Below are positions 33,297-44,781 of a stretch of DNA of 64,000 nucleotides, in pieces; position 1 is the first letter of the stretch, and every line of letters starts with the position of its first letter. Source of the DNA: Stictocephala bisonia (lineage: Eukaryota > Arthropoda > Insecta > Hemiptera > Membracidae). Under the pieces are notes generated by a model that saw only the letters and a program-made list of their open reading frames with translations, made no database searches and was not told where the DNA came from. The translations under genes and the position numbers were made by a program. The stretch lies in the NCBI GenBank assembly GCA_035578905.1, contig JAQJVL010000047.1, positions 301,501-365,500 on the forward strand. The letters are read 5' to 3'.

Positions 33297-33440
33297 ATAA
33301 ATGAAAGGAAAGCAGCATACTTGGTAAACTGTAGATAGAAATACATTCACAGTGACCGAGGAAGAAGCCAGTTGCCCCGAAATATTTCACTAACCAGTTC
33401 TGTTTTTGTGATATGAATGTATTTCTATCTACAACTTACG
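33297..33440 (+). mobile_element. Penelope terminal fragment with hammerhead-like core in a 20-bp stem
   Basis: Perfectly complementary arms at 33330-33349 (TGTAGATAGAAATACATTCA) and 33414-33433 enclose CCGAGGA (33356-33362; consensus CUGANGA with one change), a hairpin-like AGAAGCCAGTTGCCCC and GAAAT. The tail ATTTCACTAACCAGTTCT matches 16875-16895, and AAAGCAGCATAC at about 33309 is the complement of GTATGCTGCTTT at about 16938. It is therefore a separate terminal piece of the same Penelope family. Confidence 0.6.
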
Positions 33441-34711
33441 TTTGGTGTTGTGTGCAGATTTCAATATGCCTCCTGTGCTTATAAACAAAGATGATATAGT
33501 TTGAGAAAGTAACTATCATTTTTTTAGTCCCGTAAAACAGTGCCTTAAGCAGGGCAGTCAACAACTTACTTCTATTCATTTAATGCTATTGTAACAAATT
33601 ACTAATGTTCTTTTTTTTTAATGCTTAACTATTAATATTTTTATATTTTACTACTTTTAAGCATTAAAAATACTACTTCATATTGGAACAAACAAATCTT
33701 TTAAGCTTGGTGAAAGAATGATATGAACACTGGGTTCAACTTGCAGTGTAAAGCACCAATGCCTCTGCAGTTTCTTTAACCCTGTTTAGAACGTTAGTAG
33801 TAGCAGCTGAGCCAGATCAGGATTAGGTCTTATAGATAAATTTATGATTTTATATTTAAATTAATCAAAAATGTGAAAATGTTTTTAAATCCAAGATCTA
33901 TTGTTCAATAGAATTCAGCGGAGAAGCTCACTACAGAAGTCCCATTGATGCTATTAACATGATGGAGCCTTCGTACCGACTTCTTTCATCCTAATCTTTG
34001 ATTGCTCAAGCATGTTGACCTTGACAGTCCCTTAGAGGATTGCCGTATTTTTTATAACGTGACTAAATAGCAGCAAGTATACAATTTCGTTTTAATTGAT
34101 TGATACTTTTTAAGTTAATTTTGTTTAACATATTGTGTATATTTTTGTTTTTATTTAGGTATTTTATGTCATGTGATAAGTAGGCATACATCTTGATGTG
34201 ATGTAAAGTTATGAAATAGCATTAATACTTTAATGTTTACCATGTTTATAGATATATGCACCAATTACCATGGTAGATTTTTTTATAAACTACCAAAGGG
34301 ATGCCAAAAATTTGTATTTATTAGTGTTGTTTTCCTTTGAGGTCTGCAGTCAAACATTCCATGAAAATTTATATATTGTTTTATAGTGCTTCCTCTTTTA
34401 AGTTATTAAAATGACATAATTTAATGAACCTTATTATAAACCCAGAAGCTACATGAAAAATAAGAATAAACATATTTCTTTAACTAGACTAGGTGTAAGT
34501 TGAGCAGGTACTAACTAGAGTTCACTAAACATGAAATTGGTGGTTGAAGACAGATGAAACAGTTTCATGATAATTTTCGATCGAACACCCTTAAGTTTAA
34601 AATACGTTGGTTGTTTTTCAAACTCAATTATGATAGAATGAAGACTATTGCCATATAGAAATAGTCTCACCTTTCTATGCAATCCTATTTCCTCATTTTT
34701 TCTTTTTTTAG
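33441..34711 (+). other. MFSD6 intron, AT-rich, no gene seen
   Basis: Nothing supportable apart from the polypyrimidine tract TTTTTTCTTTTTTTAG before the proposed last exon. Confidence 0.5.
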
Positions 34712-34863
34712 GAGAAGCCGGCCTTTTTATATCAATGACCAATTTTCCCAAGAATATAGATCTGTTGATCAGATCTAAAGAATCTGAAATATTACATACA
34801 CACAGAAATAATCACAACTTTTTGTTTCACAGAATGTTAATAGAAAGTGTAATTTTAATTTAA
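34712..34863 (+). CDS. MFSD6-like: MFSD6-like transporter, proposed terminal exon g
   Basis: A strong polypyrimidine acceptor (TTCTTTTTTTAG) is followed by a frame in the phase required by exon f: G-EAGLFISMTNFPKNIDLLI, running 50 residues to TAA at 34861-34863. The segment is hydrophilic, as expected for a cytoplasmic tail; tails are not conserved in this family, so homology cannot confirm it. AATAAA at 34987-34992 supplies a polyadenylation signal 124 bases after the stop. Alternative: the gene ends by reading past exon f. Confidence 0.5.
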
Positions 34864-34986
34864 ATATAAAAATGCTATAGTATTTTATTACATTTTAAAA
34901 TTAGTTAAACATTAAGTGTATCATATTAAGCATTTTATTGAATACATTGGAAATTCTTGAAATTAATTTTGATTCAAAAATGTATC

Positions 34987-34992
34987 AATAAA
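34987..34992 (+). terminator. Polyadenylation signal AATAAA
   Basis: A canonical hexamer 124 bases downstream of the proposed MFSD6-like stop codon. It is common by chance in AT-rich DNA, so it supports rather than proves the gene end. Confidence 0.4.
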
Positions 34993-37042
34993 AACCCTGA
35001 AAATGGTTTTTAATAATTGTTTAGTTGTTAATATATAAACATTTCACTAAACTTTTTTGAAATAATAATCATTATTATTAATGTGTTTTGGAATATTTTT
35101 AAGACATAGGCTTTCATGAATTAAGAGTTGACAAATTGAAAACAAAGATGGTAGTTGTGTTTTGTAGGATGCAGAATAACTGAAGCACTTTCATGCAGTG
35201 AACTCTAGGTTAGAAATCAGTATAACAGAAATTATAGGGGATCACCAATCTTACCTGAGCAGACAACTTCACTACAGTCTTGTAGGTTAGAATATGAATT
35301 GTGATAGGTCAAGAAAATGGTGTATTCAATTCAAAATAATCAAACAGTAGTTTAAAAAAATCGTATTGAAGATCTTCAGTTCACACATCAAGCCTGAAAT
35401 CTGACATAAAAACTCTGTAATTGAAGCTATTAATAATTAATAATTGTATCTGCTTAGTATATTATTTAATAATTTTATTAAATAATATATTAATAATTTT
35501 ATCCGGTTTACACTGGACCTTGATAATTGATGATGAATTGTAATTCCTTTATTAGAGCCTTTTACCTTTTTTTCAACTAACCTTAATTCCTTGATACTGT
35601 TGTACAAATTAGCCTATATCGTTTCCAAACTGGTTTGAAATGAAGAGCTCTTTCCATTTATGAGATGTTATCAAGGTTCAGTGTAGTCAACCTAATTATG
35701 CTTTTTCACAACTCTTCTCTTACAGTATGTTTATAGCTTCAGGTTCAATGTGTGAACTGGAAGAATCTTTACATGATTTTGAAAACTACTTTTTCATTAT
35801 TCTGCATGTGAATAAGAGGAAATTACAATTTTGAATTCCTAAATCAGATTTTTTCTAACCCACCCTTATGTGAACCTGAGCATCTGAACATGTCTGCACA
35901 TAGAAAATTTGTATGTTATTATCACATTGTAACTTTTACTATTTTTTTTTGTTTTCTGTTTGTGTACAGTAAACTTAAGTTTGATTTAAAAAAGTTTGCT
36001 GATGCCCTAAATTTTCTATTACATTGATTCAACAAGACTGGATATTTTCAGTGCCACAAATAACTGGGTTAAACTTATTTTAAGCATTTGTCATCTACCA
36101 GTATTAGTATTTCCAGTATCACTCATTCCTAGGTAAGCATTTTCTGTGAATAGTCATATTGTACTTGCCATCATATATATTTTTAGTTTGATTAGTTTCT
36201 CAATTTATATCCAGACTAGATTTGTAACTGCATTGAGTATTGGCGTAAAAAAGCAAGTTGTATCACACGGTGCTATTTTTATTACATAGTAAAGTATTTA
36301 ATTTTCCTTCATTCAGTAAAAATAATCTGCACCTTCAATTTTTTTAAATTGTTTAATTTGATTTCAATTTAAAATTATATACTATCCAAAGTTGTGATAT
36401 ACTCTTAAGTCGGTTCTCTTTAAAAAGAGACAAACTCTGATATAAAATATTCACTTCTTCTCTTATAAATTATATAACATTTCTTTTATACATTCACTTT
36501 ATGGAACTGTTAATCTTTATTAAGTTGTTATGTATTATCTTTTTTCCTATTGTGAAGTAATATAATAGTTCCTTGATGTATCGGTATGTTACTTAGTTTT
36601 AGGGTAGTTATTTGTTCTTTTGTAAGTCAATCATGTATACTGAAAAAAATATAATGATATTTATTTTACACTTGTCTATGTTTTGGCCTTTCGTCAATAA
36701 TGGTAAAATAAACTAGTTTTTATTTATAATATTTTATATATTCACTGACCACACCTGTACTAGTGACTCAGTGCTGTAATTCAACTACTTGGGAGACAAA
36801 GTGTTGTGGGAATTCCTTGGTAGGTTAAGCAAATTATGTCATAAAGGGTCTGAGCAAAAGTGGTTCAGTCAAGAAATTATTTTCAATAAAATAAACAACA
36901 CTGTATTGAAAAGAGTTTAATAATTATTAATAGTAAATTAAACCTAAGGATTGTATACAAACACGAAAGTAACATTTTACATAAAAAATGGACCTTGGAA
37001 AATTAGCATTTTTCAATATTGACTGTTAAAGTCTCATGTTAA
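34993..37042. other. Intergenic region between convergent genes
   Basis: AT-rich with no coding signal seen. Both genes are transcribed towards it, so it should hold their 3' ends; a minus-strand AATAAA for NUP107 occurs only far downstream (around 36720), so its 3' end is not fixed. Confidence 0.45.
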
Positions 37043-37306
37043 TTATAATCTTACCCAAGCATTATACAGAAATGGCAGTACAATTGGAGTGTGGTCTCTA
37101 GCAGGACCTGCAACAAAATGATTCACAGCATTAATACTATGAACATTGATATCTAACTGGTAATTACTATTAGCTACAAAAAGATCACTTGTTCCTCCAA
37201 CACTCCAATAAAAGAAGACAGAGGAACCTCTGTAATGAGAAGGAAGAAAACTTAGCATGCAATATTCTGATATCTCCATTATCTGCTGCAAGGACGCATT
37301 AGGAAT
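37043..37306 (-). pseudogene. Open frame resembling a picorna-like capsid segment (tentative)
   Basis: An 87-codon minus-strand frame, closed by stops on both sides, lies about 640 bases downstream of the NUP107 stop. It contains YCMLSFLPSHYRGSSVFFYW, a stretch resembling the strand with YRGS in insect picorna-like capsid proteins, and ends in a hydrophobic strand with TPIVLPFLYNAW, where such capsids have a P-F/Y-strand. Composition is protein-like rather than AT-driven. If right it is an endogenous viral fragment, far too short to be a complete capsid protein and with no neighbouring viral genes. It could equally be an unrecognised transposon or host exon. Confidence 0.3.
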
Positions 37307-37948
37307 TTAGGAAAAGATGTTTCTTATGGTTTTGATAGTGCAAGATTCATAAATCAACTTCACTTTTTTAGTTCTCTTCTCCATTATTCTGCTTATGGCA
37401 TGGCCCTGTCCACAATACTTGAATTAGAGGGGGCCTTCTGGTCAGTGTTTTCCTAAATCAGATGTAATTATTTTGAAATTAAAAGAAAGGAATCTTTTAT
37501 GATCCAGGGCTTACCTATGTAAACCTGATTTATAAGAATGTTGACTATAATTTAGCTATCAAGACTGAATTTAATTAAACTTTTTATAACCAAGGTGATT
37601 TTAGTGACATTAGGCATGCTTTGGATTATAAAGAAAACACTGTTAGTTCAGATGTTGGAACTGATATTGACAATTCACTTTCTATTCACCAAAGGAAAGA
37701 CAAAATGTTTTATGGAATGGGGCAAAAATGAACTTGAATTCATCTTGAAAGATGAAGTTTTTTGCAGAAATTATGTTTAAACAACAAAATTAGAACATAA
37801 TTTTATAACTTTGAATCTGTTATTTATGTTGAACACAAATGTGATACATAATGAACTTGTCAAATAAACAATGTTCATAGAGCTCCACCGACTGATGGTC
37901 ACTAATCAATTTTGGTAAGTCATCAGAACAATACTCACTTCCAGATGT

Positions 37949-38056
37949 TCAAGAAGTTACTGGCAGTCCCCAAGGATCTTTTCCTTGAGCTAGAGAAGCT
38001 AATGATGACTCTCTTATTTTGCTGAGTAAATCACCCATTTGCTGTTTGGAGTATAC
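37949..38056 (-). CDS. NUP107: Nuclear pore protein Nup107, last exon
   Basis: This is the terminal exon. On the minus strand it starts after GTGTTTAAG in phase 0, encodes VYSKQQMGDLLSKIRESSLA, then SLAQGKDPWGLPVTS, and stops at TGA (37951-37949). Human Nup107 ends in the same pattern (F-S-K-E-E-L ... K-L-R-E-S-S-L ... Q-G-x-D-P-L-G), so this is the natural C-terminus, including the helix that contacts Nup133 in the Y complex. The acceptor AAG is a less common but valid variant; the preceding tract is TTTTGTGTTT. Confidence 0.92.
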   Translation of the reverse strand, partial: VYSKQQMGDLLSKIRESSLASLAQGKDPWGLPVTS

Positions 38057-38190
38057 CTTAAACACAAAATTTCCAATTAATAATAATTTAAGATGAAAAT
38101 GATGGTACAGTAAATATGAGTTATCAAGGCAAGTAAAACCTTGTAGTGACTGGTTCCAATGTAGCTTACTGTTTCTAAGTGTGTGTTTAC

Positions 38191-38292
38191 CTTGTACAAA
38201 TGGTGTTCTTCAGATACTACTAGGTTGGCCAATTGAATAGCTTCCTTGTATTGTTTCATAGAATGCAACACTGTGTGAAGAAGAAGTACAAT
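38191..38292 (-). CDS. NUP107: Nup107, penultimate exon
   Basis: Acceptor TCTTTTGTAG, donor AAG/GTAAAC, both phase 0, 34 codons. It encodes IVLLLHTVLHSMKQYKEAIQ then LANLVVSEEHHLYK. Nup107 proteins have L-L-H-T-x-L-H-S-x-x-Q-Y-x-x-x-x-x-L-A-x-x-V-S-S-E-x-x-x-L-Y here, part of the C-terminal alpha-helical solenoid. It joins in frame to the exons on both sides. Confidence 0.93.
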
Positions 38293-39589
38293 CTACAAAA
38301 GACAATAAAATTAGTTTTTGCATACAAATAATATGTAAATTAAATATCTTTATTCATACCAATTTATTGATTGAGACCATAGTGGAAGGATTACAAGGAT
38401 TACTTAAAAAAATATGGTAAATGAAACTAATCCCTATAAAGCTATAAATACACCCACTAAGATATAAAAATCCTGGTCTACTTCTAGGTATGCTAGAATC
38501 TTGAAATATTTACTCCCTGAAATAGGTGTGGTAAGAGGTAACAAAATTATGGTGAAGGCTAATTTTAATTATTTTTCAGACTGGAAATATCTCCTATTTA
38601 AAGTTGTATAAAATATACATTAAATCAATGTTTATTAACAAATGCACTATGTACCCCTTACACATTTAATTAATATATAGTGAACTTTTAAAAATTGCTT
38701 TGTCCATCATACAAATGTGGACAGGTAATTCTGAACCAAAGAAGAGATAGTGTCAGAATCCATCAATTGTTGTTAACACTGCCCCAAAGAACTGTAGCTG
38801 AAGACACTTGTCTGCGCTCAACAAACACAAATAATAGGGATCCCAATAGCAACAGACATTTTAATTGGAGCCAAACATTATTTTAAACACCACTTTTACA
38901 ATGCTATTAAATCTAAATTATTTTGATGGTAAATCTGCCATAAAATAGGAGCATATCTTTATTAATTTTCACCACAAAATAATGTAGTAAAGAGGCATTA
39001 TTATTGTTGTAAAATATTGAAGATTTAATGATCTATATCAAATATAAACAAAAAATAATTTAAATTTCAATAACAATGAGAAATGGTTTTCTTTTTTAAT
39101 TAATGTTCACTTTAGTTAGGATACCTAGAACTTGTTTTCCATTATTACAGCCAAGCACTCCTCAGAGAAACGTTAGAAGTGATAGTCTGATCAAGCCTAA
39201 TACAATACCTGATTATAATAGTAATTTCCCATTGATTCAGAGTTGTTTGTTACTTTGTCAACACACAAAAGTAACAAATTATTTATGTACTATTTAGCAA
39301 TTTAGTCCTTTGGTTAATAGTAATTATTTTGTTTGTGTTTTTTTTTTTACCCTTAAAAAACAGAAACTCATTATGTGTACTAATTATTAATCAAACAATT
39401 TATGGATGAGTTTTCTTTTAGGGGCAAACTGAGTTTGTTACAAAGTTTTACTATTGTAATCACTTACAAGCATTTGTAAATGATAGGTAGTGACATTGGC
39501 AAATTAACAAATTCAATAAACTTATTTTATATTAAAAAAATTCACTCGGCAGTTTACATGGGCCTATAGGCCCAACAAATCGAGAACAG
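38293..39589 (-). other. NUP107 intron, AT-rich, no gene seen
   Basis: No exon or clear repeat. Small open frames at 38695-38886 and 39103-39297 have no recognisable motif. Confidence 0.5.
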
Positions 39590-39777
39590 ATATGGAACAG
39601 CAAACGTTTGTTAACATCAACTATTGTGTCCAGCATTTCAACAGCATCAATCTGAAAGCGAATTCTTCAAAATCAAATGTCCTGACTTTCATGCTGCAGT
39701 CAGCAGATCCAAATGTCAAGCCAGTTGTCATTTTGGATTAATGAAAAAACCTTTATTTAGTGGCCAAGTTAGGATAC

Positions 39778-39813
39778 GTGGTTAAGTGTAAGTCCTCTCT
39801 TACACTTAACCAC
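39778..39813. repeat. Perfect 15-bp-arm hairpin inside the LINE fragment
   Basis: GTGGTTAAGTGTAAG (39778-39792) and its exact complement (39799-39813) are separated by six bases. Flanking bases at 39740-39800 reappear, inverted, at 44009-44070 within the second minisatellite array. Confidence 0.8.
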
Positions 39814-40313
39814 GATGGCACTCTGCTGGATGTAGTCAACTGTTTCAAATTCCTGGGACAACAAATTGATAGGGGATTGCTTGTCCCATATAGATATATG
39901 TTTTTATCAATCATATAGAGCATGTTTGATCAAAACCTTCTTCAAAATGTGAGGTACTTAGCAAAATATTGCCCTACTCAGGTTCTGATGACAGTGTATT
40001 ACAGCTTAATTTATCCCCACCTTACCTACACAGGTTTAGTGTTGTTGGGAGCCTGCTCAAATAATCAGTTTTTCAGAGCTTTCAAATTCCAAAGGCAAGC
40101 AATTTGCATAATTGCTCAGTTGAACTTCAGAGAATCTTGCAAGGAAGCATTCAAGGAGATTAAAATCGATAAATTGGCAACTATTAACCCTGCCAAGTCT
40201 ACATTTTAGAGACAACCTTAATCTGTATGTCTACAGGTGCTATGATCAGTGGTCTCGATTAAAAATAACGTATATCATAAATCTGGTTCTCTTTTGGAAA
40301 AAGTGAGTATGGG

Positions 40314-40602
40314 TCCCCATACACATATACAGTGATATTGACCCGCCCACCCACCTATCCGCGTACAGTGGTATTAACCCGCCACCCACCCATACACGTA
40401 CAGTGGTACTGACCCGCCCACCCACAAATACACTTACAGTGGAACTGACCCACCCATACACATACAGTGGTACTGACCCGCCCACCCACCCATACACGTA
40501 CAGTGGTATTGACCCACCCACCCACCTATACAGTGGTACTAACCCACCCACCCACCCATACACGTACAGTGGTACTGACCCGCCCACCCATACACGGTAC
40601 AG
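40314..40602. repeat. 36-bp minisatellite array 1 (~8 units)
   Basis: Units of the form ACACGTACAGTGGTACTGAC followed by CCGCCCACCCACCCAT. Variation is greater than in array 3. It lies between two parts of one LINE reverse transcriptase, so it was inserted into or expanded within that element. Open frames on both strands are produced by the 12-codon period and are not genes. Confidence 0.93.
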
Positions 40603-41141
40603 TTGCAAAAATATCTTCTCCTTTTTGACACACACACACACACACTCTTGCCTCAGCATTCACACATATGGCACACAAGGCAAGAGACCTACCGAACTGG
40701 GAGACATACGACAGGGATTTACGAGCACTTGCTCTCACAAGCAGGGGTTCGTTTTATCAAAGTTCAATTAAAACTGCCAGATTCAATTAAAAGTGCCGCA
40801 ACGCGTAAGGCGTTAAAAATGTGTTTAAAAAGCTGTTTAGCTTTCCAAGCAAATGCTAAAATTACAGTGCTGACTAGTTCAGTGCATAAGGACTAGGTGA
40901 CTGCACAATCAGAAGACTGACAACCGGTGCTGGAAGTGAGTAAATTGCCAGAATGAATGTGGTGTGAGTGTAAACGCTGTATGTTTGACTGAATTTTCTA
41001 TGTGACTGATTGTTAAATTGTTATTTATTATTAATCTGACGATTGCTATAGATTGTATAATGTTCTGGCAATAAAAGATTTGATTTGATAAAAATTCAAA
41101 TCCATTTAATAAATAGATGGGGACATAATATGATTAGTTAC

Positions 41142-41267
41142 CTTGGGTATGCAGAGAGAGCGTAGAGACTTCATCTGGTGTGCCCTGAGCCTATCTTCAC
41201 GATAACAGTCCGCCAACCAGCCTCCACGAGGGAACAACAATACATTATACAGCTGCTGCTTCGTACA
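41142..41267 (-). CDS. NUP107: Nup107, seventh exon in window
   Basis: Acceptor TTTTGTGTTGGCAG, donor AAG/GTAACT, both phase 0, 42 codons. It encodes CTKQQLYNVLLFPRGGWLAD then a charged stretch and RAHQMKSLRSLCIPK. Nup107 has M-Y-N-V-L-L-F-x-x-G-G-W and H-Q-M-x-x-L-R-x-L-C-L-P at this point, the most recognisable block of the C-terminal domain. Confidence 0.95.
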
Positions 41268-43973
41268 CTGCCAACACAAAATATTTATAGTACCCTTACT
41301 TTGATATTTGAAAAGCAAATTACGTAGGCCAATTATATGTTCACAATTAAGTTGGTCAATCTTTATTTGCACTTGTACTACTATACACAATGCTATAATA
41401 CAGACACTCAGTATAAAGTATTTTGGTTAATGGACAATATGATACAATGGTTTATTTTCTCACATAAGCACATTCCATTCATTTTTTTTTTTTTTTTTTA
41501 ATCACCTTTAGACATTGTTGAAGAGGTTAAGGTTTAGAGAGTTAAGCATAAAGTTACATGCAGGTTTAAAGGCAATGGTTTACTAGAAAAATAAGGCCCA
41601 GACCTTACAGAATAGCCAATAACAACATGCAAACAAGCAGTTCATATTCCACTGAAAACTAAAGGTATTTATCTTTTAATTAATGGTTTTATAAGCCATT
41701 TAAATCTGGTAATCCTACATAATAAATTACAGATTATTATTGAAAAAAATTTAACACATGAAGAAAACAATCTTTACAAATGCCTCAAGTTGACATGTTT
41801 TACAGAATAATAATAAAGTCTGATGCAACTATATTTGTTTGTCTTATAGTCAATTCAATTTTTAATTGTACTGAGTGTTAAAAAAGTATCAAAACAGGAT
41901 TACATTATGTTGAACCATTGAAAACTGAACAGTGAAACTCAATCAATATATTGACACCTTACCAAAATTTACCTTTTTTTAAAATTTAAGTATAAAATGT
42001 TCACCACATCAGACAAATGGCCCATGTTATATGAGAGATATTTTGAGGTTGAGTGTACATCAAATTACTGGTGAAGTCGCTCAGCACACTGAAGTGTTCC
42101 TTACATCCAGCAAGAAATAGTACTGTCAGCATGTAAAAATTAACCTATTCTCTTGTTTAAGGGGTATTATGACTCGTAATGGGCCATCCATCTGATGTGG
42201 TTAGCATTCAATCATTTTAATTAAAGGTATAATCATGAGGAGGGTAAAAAAAAGTAAAGGTTGACATAAATATAGATTATAATTTTCATAGTAGCAGGAA
42301 ATAAAGATTACGTGGGAATATAGGGCTAACCTGTTCAGGAGATGCCGATATGATCCCAAAAGAATACAAACTTCTTCAGTCATCTGTTACCAGATAAGAA
42401 CAGACGACTTTATATGTCCCAAACAGTAATTTTACCACAGTGGTAATTATGCATTGACAACCCCTTTAGTATTACACAAATCATGTATTTGAGTAACCTT
42501 ATACTTTATGGTGGCTGGGGTCTATTTTGACACTATTATAATCAGCTGTATAATAATGTCTGGTCCGTTTGTGGTGCAAATTATTTTGGTCCAATTTCAC
42601 TCATTCTATCTCTGGCTGTGATTCAGTAGTTTACGTTTCATTCCCAGTTAATGTCATTTACAATTAAGTTACTTAAACTGTAAATTATAAAAAACATATA
42701 AAGTTTTTGTGTATAGCATGTTAGTAAAATTATATACAGTAGTTACAATATTAAGATAATTTATTCGAAGTGAAGATATATGTAGAGAACTCTACGAGAT
42801 AAGTGATGATCATGTAGAGTACTTATCTAAAATAATTTTTCCCACTAGTACTTTCACAATCACTTATCAACTATCAGATGCTGTTTTCATGATGCTACAA
42901 AACAACAAGCAGACAACAGCTGTAAAATGAAATGAATCATTCTGTTGATACAATAAACAAGCCTAGAAGTTCAACAAATCTCTCACATATGTTGCGAGCA
43001 CTCTATTGCAAAGAAATAATCAATACCGACTTCAGTCGTTAGCACACTGTGTAGTAAGTACTAATTGTTCAACTTGTGCATAGCACTGTGTATAAGACAA
43101 CCTAAAATGACTACAGTCATTTACATTATTTGAGACATTAAGACAAGAATCTGACAATAATGAGATTGGAGATGTGTGGGGATGGAGTGATGAATGAAGA
43201 GTGCCTCTTTTTTTGAAAGCTTGTTTGTGAGCTCTCTGCTCAGATATTCTGCTAGTTGTACCTTATTTGTTTATTATGTGTATCATGGATTATATCCTTT
43301 ATTATGCTTTGAAAAGTATATAATCCATGAAACTAAATAAATCTCTCTTGGTCCAGATCTTATATATCCATATATTCTTCGAGATTGTGCTGAGTGTCTT
43401 ATTTGTGAGAGAAATCTGTAGCATCTCTTGAGCATCTTTGCCAATGGCCTCATACGGAGACTCTGGCATAAATGTTTAGTAAATCACTTCATGGGACTTC
43501 CCACTCACCCAAGGACACACTACTCAGAGCGTCAATAGTTCCTTTATATTACAGAACTATTAAGTAACTAAATTAAGAATTTAGCAATTAATCGTTTGAA
43601 ATAACCATTCTCATTAGTTATGTTTGTTTCGAATATAACTTTATTGTATGAGTATATGAACAAAATACTCTTTATTTTTTAATGAGGGGACTTGTAGCGC
43701 CAGTCAATTAAACTCTAAAGCCTCAAAAATAGCCCTGAAACTTAAACATGCAGCATTCAAGAAATCAGGCTAAACTGGCTAGGTGTGAGTTGTTACGCAG
43801 TGAAGAATTATACTGTTTTCAGCAACCTCATAAACATGCAACAATCATTTTATAAATCAAGATTGTTAAGTACCTTGATTTTTCAATTTATCACAATCAC
43901 AGACCGTACGCCGAGGTGCAAAGAGTGTCGGGGATGGCAAGCGAAGCGTGTACCTAAAATATTCTATGATATA
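41268..43973 (-). other. NUP107 intron, AT-rich
   Basis: No exon seen. It contains a T-rich run at 41483-41501 and a perfect 12-bp-arm hairpin, TCATGGATTATA at 43283-43294 with its complement at 43319-43330. Confidence 0.5.
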
Positions 43974-44364
43974 TGTACAGTGGTACTTAACCCCCCCTTC
44001 CACCCATGAAGTGTAAGAGAGGACCTAATGGTCTTAACTTTGCCTCACTAAATAAAACTTTTTTCAGTTAATTTCACCCACACACGTACAGTGGTACTTA
44101 CCCACCTGCTCACACACACTCATAAAGTGGTACTTCCCACCCGCCTACCCCTACACGTACAGTGGTACTTAACCACCCGTCCACCCACACACACATAGTG
44201 GTTCTTACCCACCTGCTCTCACACACACACACGTACAGTGCTACTTACCCACCCGCTCACCCACACACGTACAGTGGTACTTACCTACCCGTCCACCCAC
44301 ACACGTACAGTGCTACTTACCCACCCACACACATACAGTGGTACTGACCCACCCGCCCATATTG
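43974..44364. repeat. 36-bp minisatellite array 2, interrupted
   Basis: Units GTACAGTGGTACTTACCCAC plus CCGCTCACCCACACAC flank a 68-base non-repeat piece (44009-44076). That piece matches, inverted, part of the LINE fragment at 39740-39800 (GTGTAAGAGAGGAC, CACTAAATAAAAC). The array is the most diverged of the three, with CA-rich slippage. Confidence 0.9.
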
Positions 44365-44488
44365 TGAATTTTCAATGTTATCATCTATTTTGAAGTAGCT
44401 ATGACAGCACATTTGATCGCTGCATCACATAGGTACTCAAAAGTATTGACAACATTTTTGTCGATAAATATAATAAATGTTTATAATT

Positions 44489-44655
44489 GCCGGCATGGTG
44501 GATCAGTGGCTAAAGCTTCGGACTGCGGAGGGCAAGGTCCAAGATTTGAATCCCCACTGAGCCAGCAGTCGGTACTTCACTTGTTGAATAAAGTTCACGC
44601 ACAGGCCTATAGGCCCATGTGAACTTGCGAGGGGAGTTAACAAAATTTTTTTTTA
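44489..44655 (+). repeat. tRNA-derived SINE (family 2)
   Basis: The head GGATCAGTGGCTAAAGCTTC has an A-box-like TRGCNNAGYNGG relation, with a B-box-like AGATTTGAATCCC about 40 bases on. The body contains GGCCTATAGGCCCATGTGAA and ends in a T-rich run. A short GGGCCTATAGGCCC piece at about 39559-39573 may be a fragment of the same family. It is not a functional tRNA. Confidence 0.72.
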
Positions 44656-44781
44656 AATGTTATTCTTGATATGATATACTTACATATCAATATACCTGAA
44701 AATGTAAGTAGAAAATAAATTCAACAAACATTTTAAGAATAGATTATGTAAATATAATACAATTGTAAGATTGTGACCTAC

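Larger units (their letters stand above)
39590..41090 (+). pseudogene. Non-LTR retrotransposon fragment, split by a minisatellite
   Basis: The region 39640-40210 encodes, in shifting frames, NSINLKANSSKSNVLTF, VVNCFKFLGQQIDRGL and YYSLIYPHLTYTGLVLLG with FQRQAICIIA, the palm-thumb end of a LINE reverse transcriptase. After the minisatellite (40314-40602), about 40675-40896 encodes YRTGRHTTGIYEHLLSQAGV and KLPDSIKSAATRKALKMCLK before a stop. The element ends near 41090 in a TTTGAT-repeat tail after an AATAAA. There are no catalytic boxes left. Confidence 0.88.

Noticed and set aside
40246..40771. Overlapping open frames of 95-137 codons on both strands
   Set aside because: By-products of minisatellite array 1. 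Only the stretch from about 40675 that continues the LINE reverse transcriptase is meaningful.
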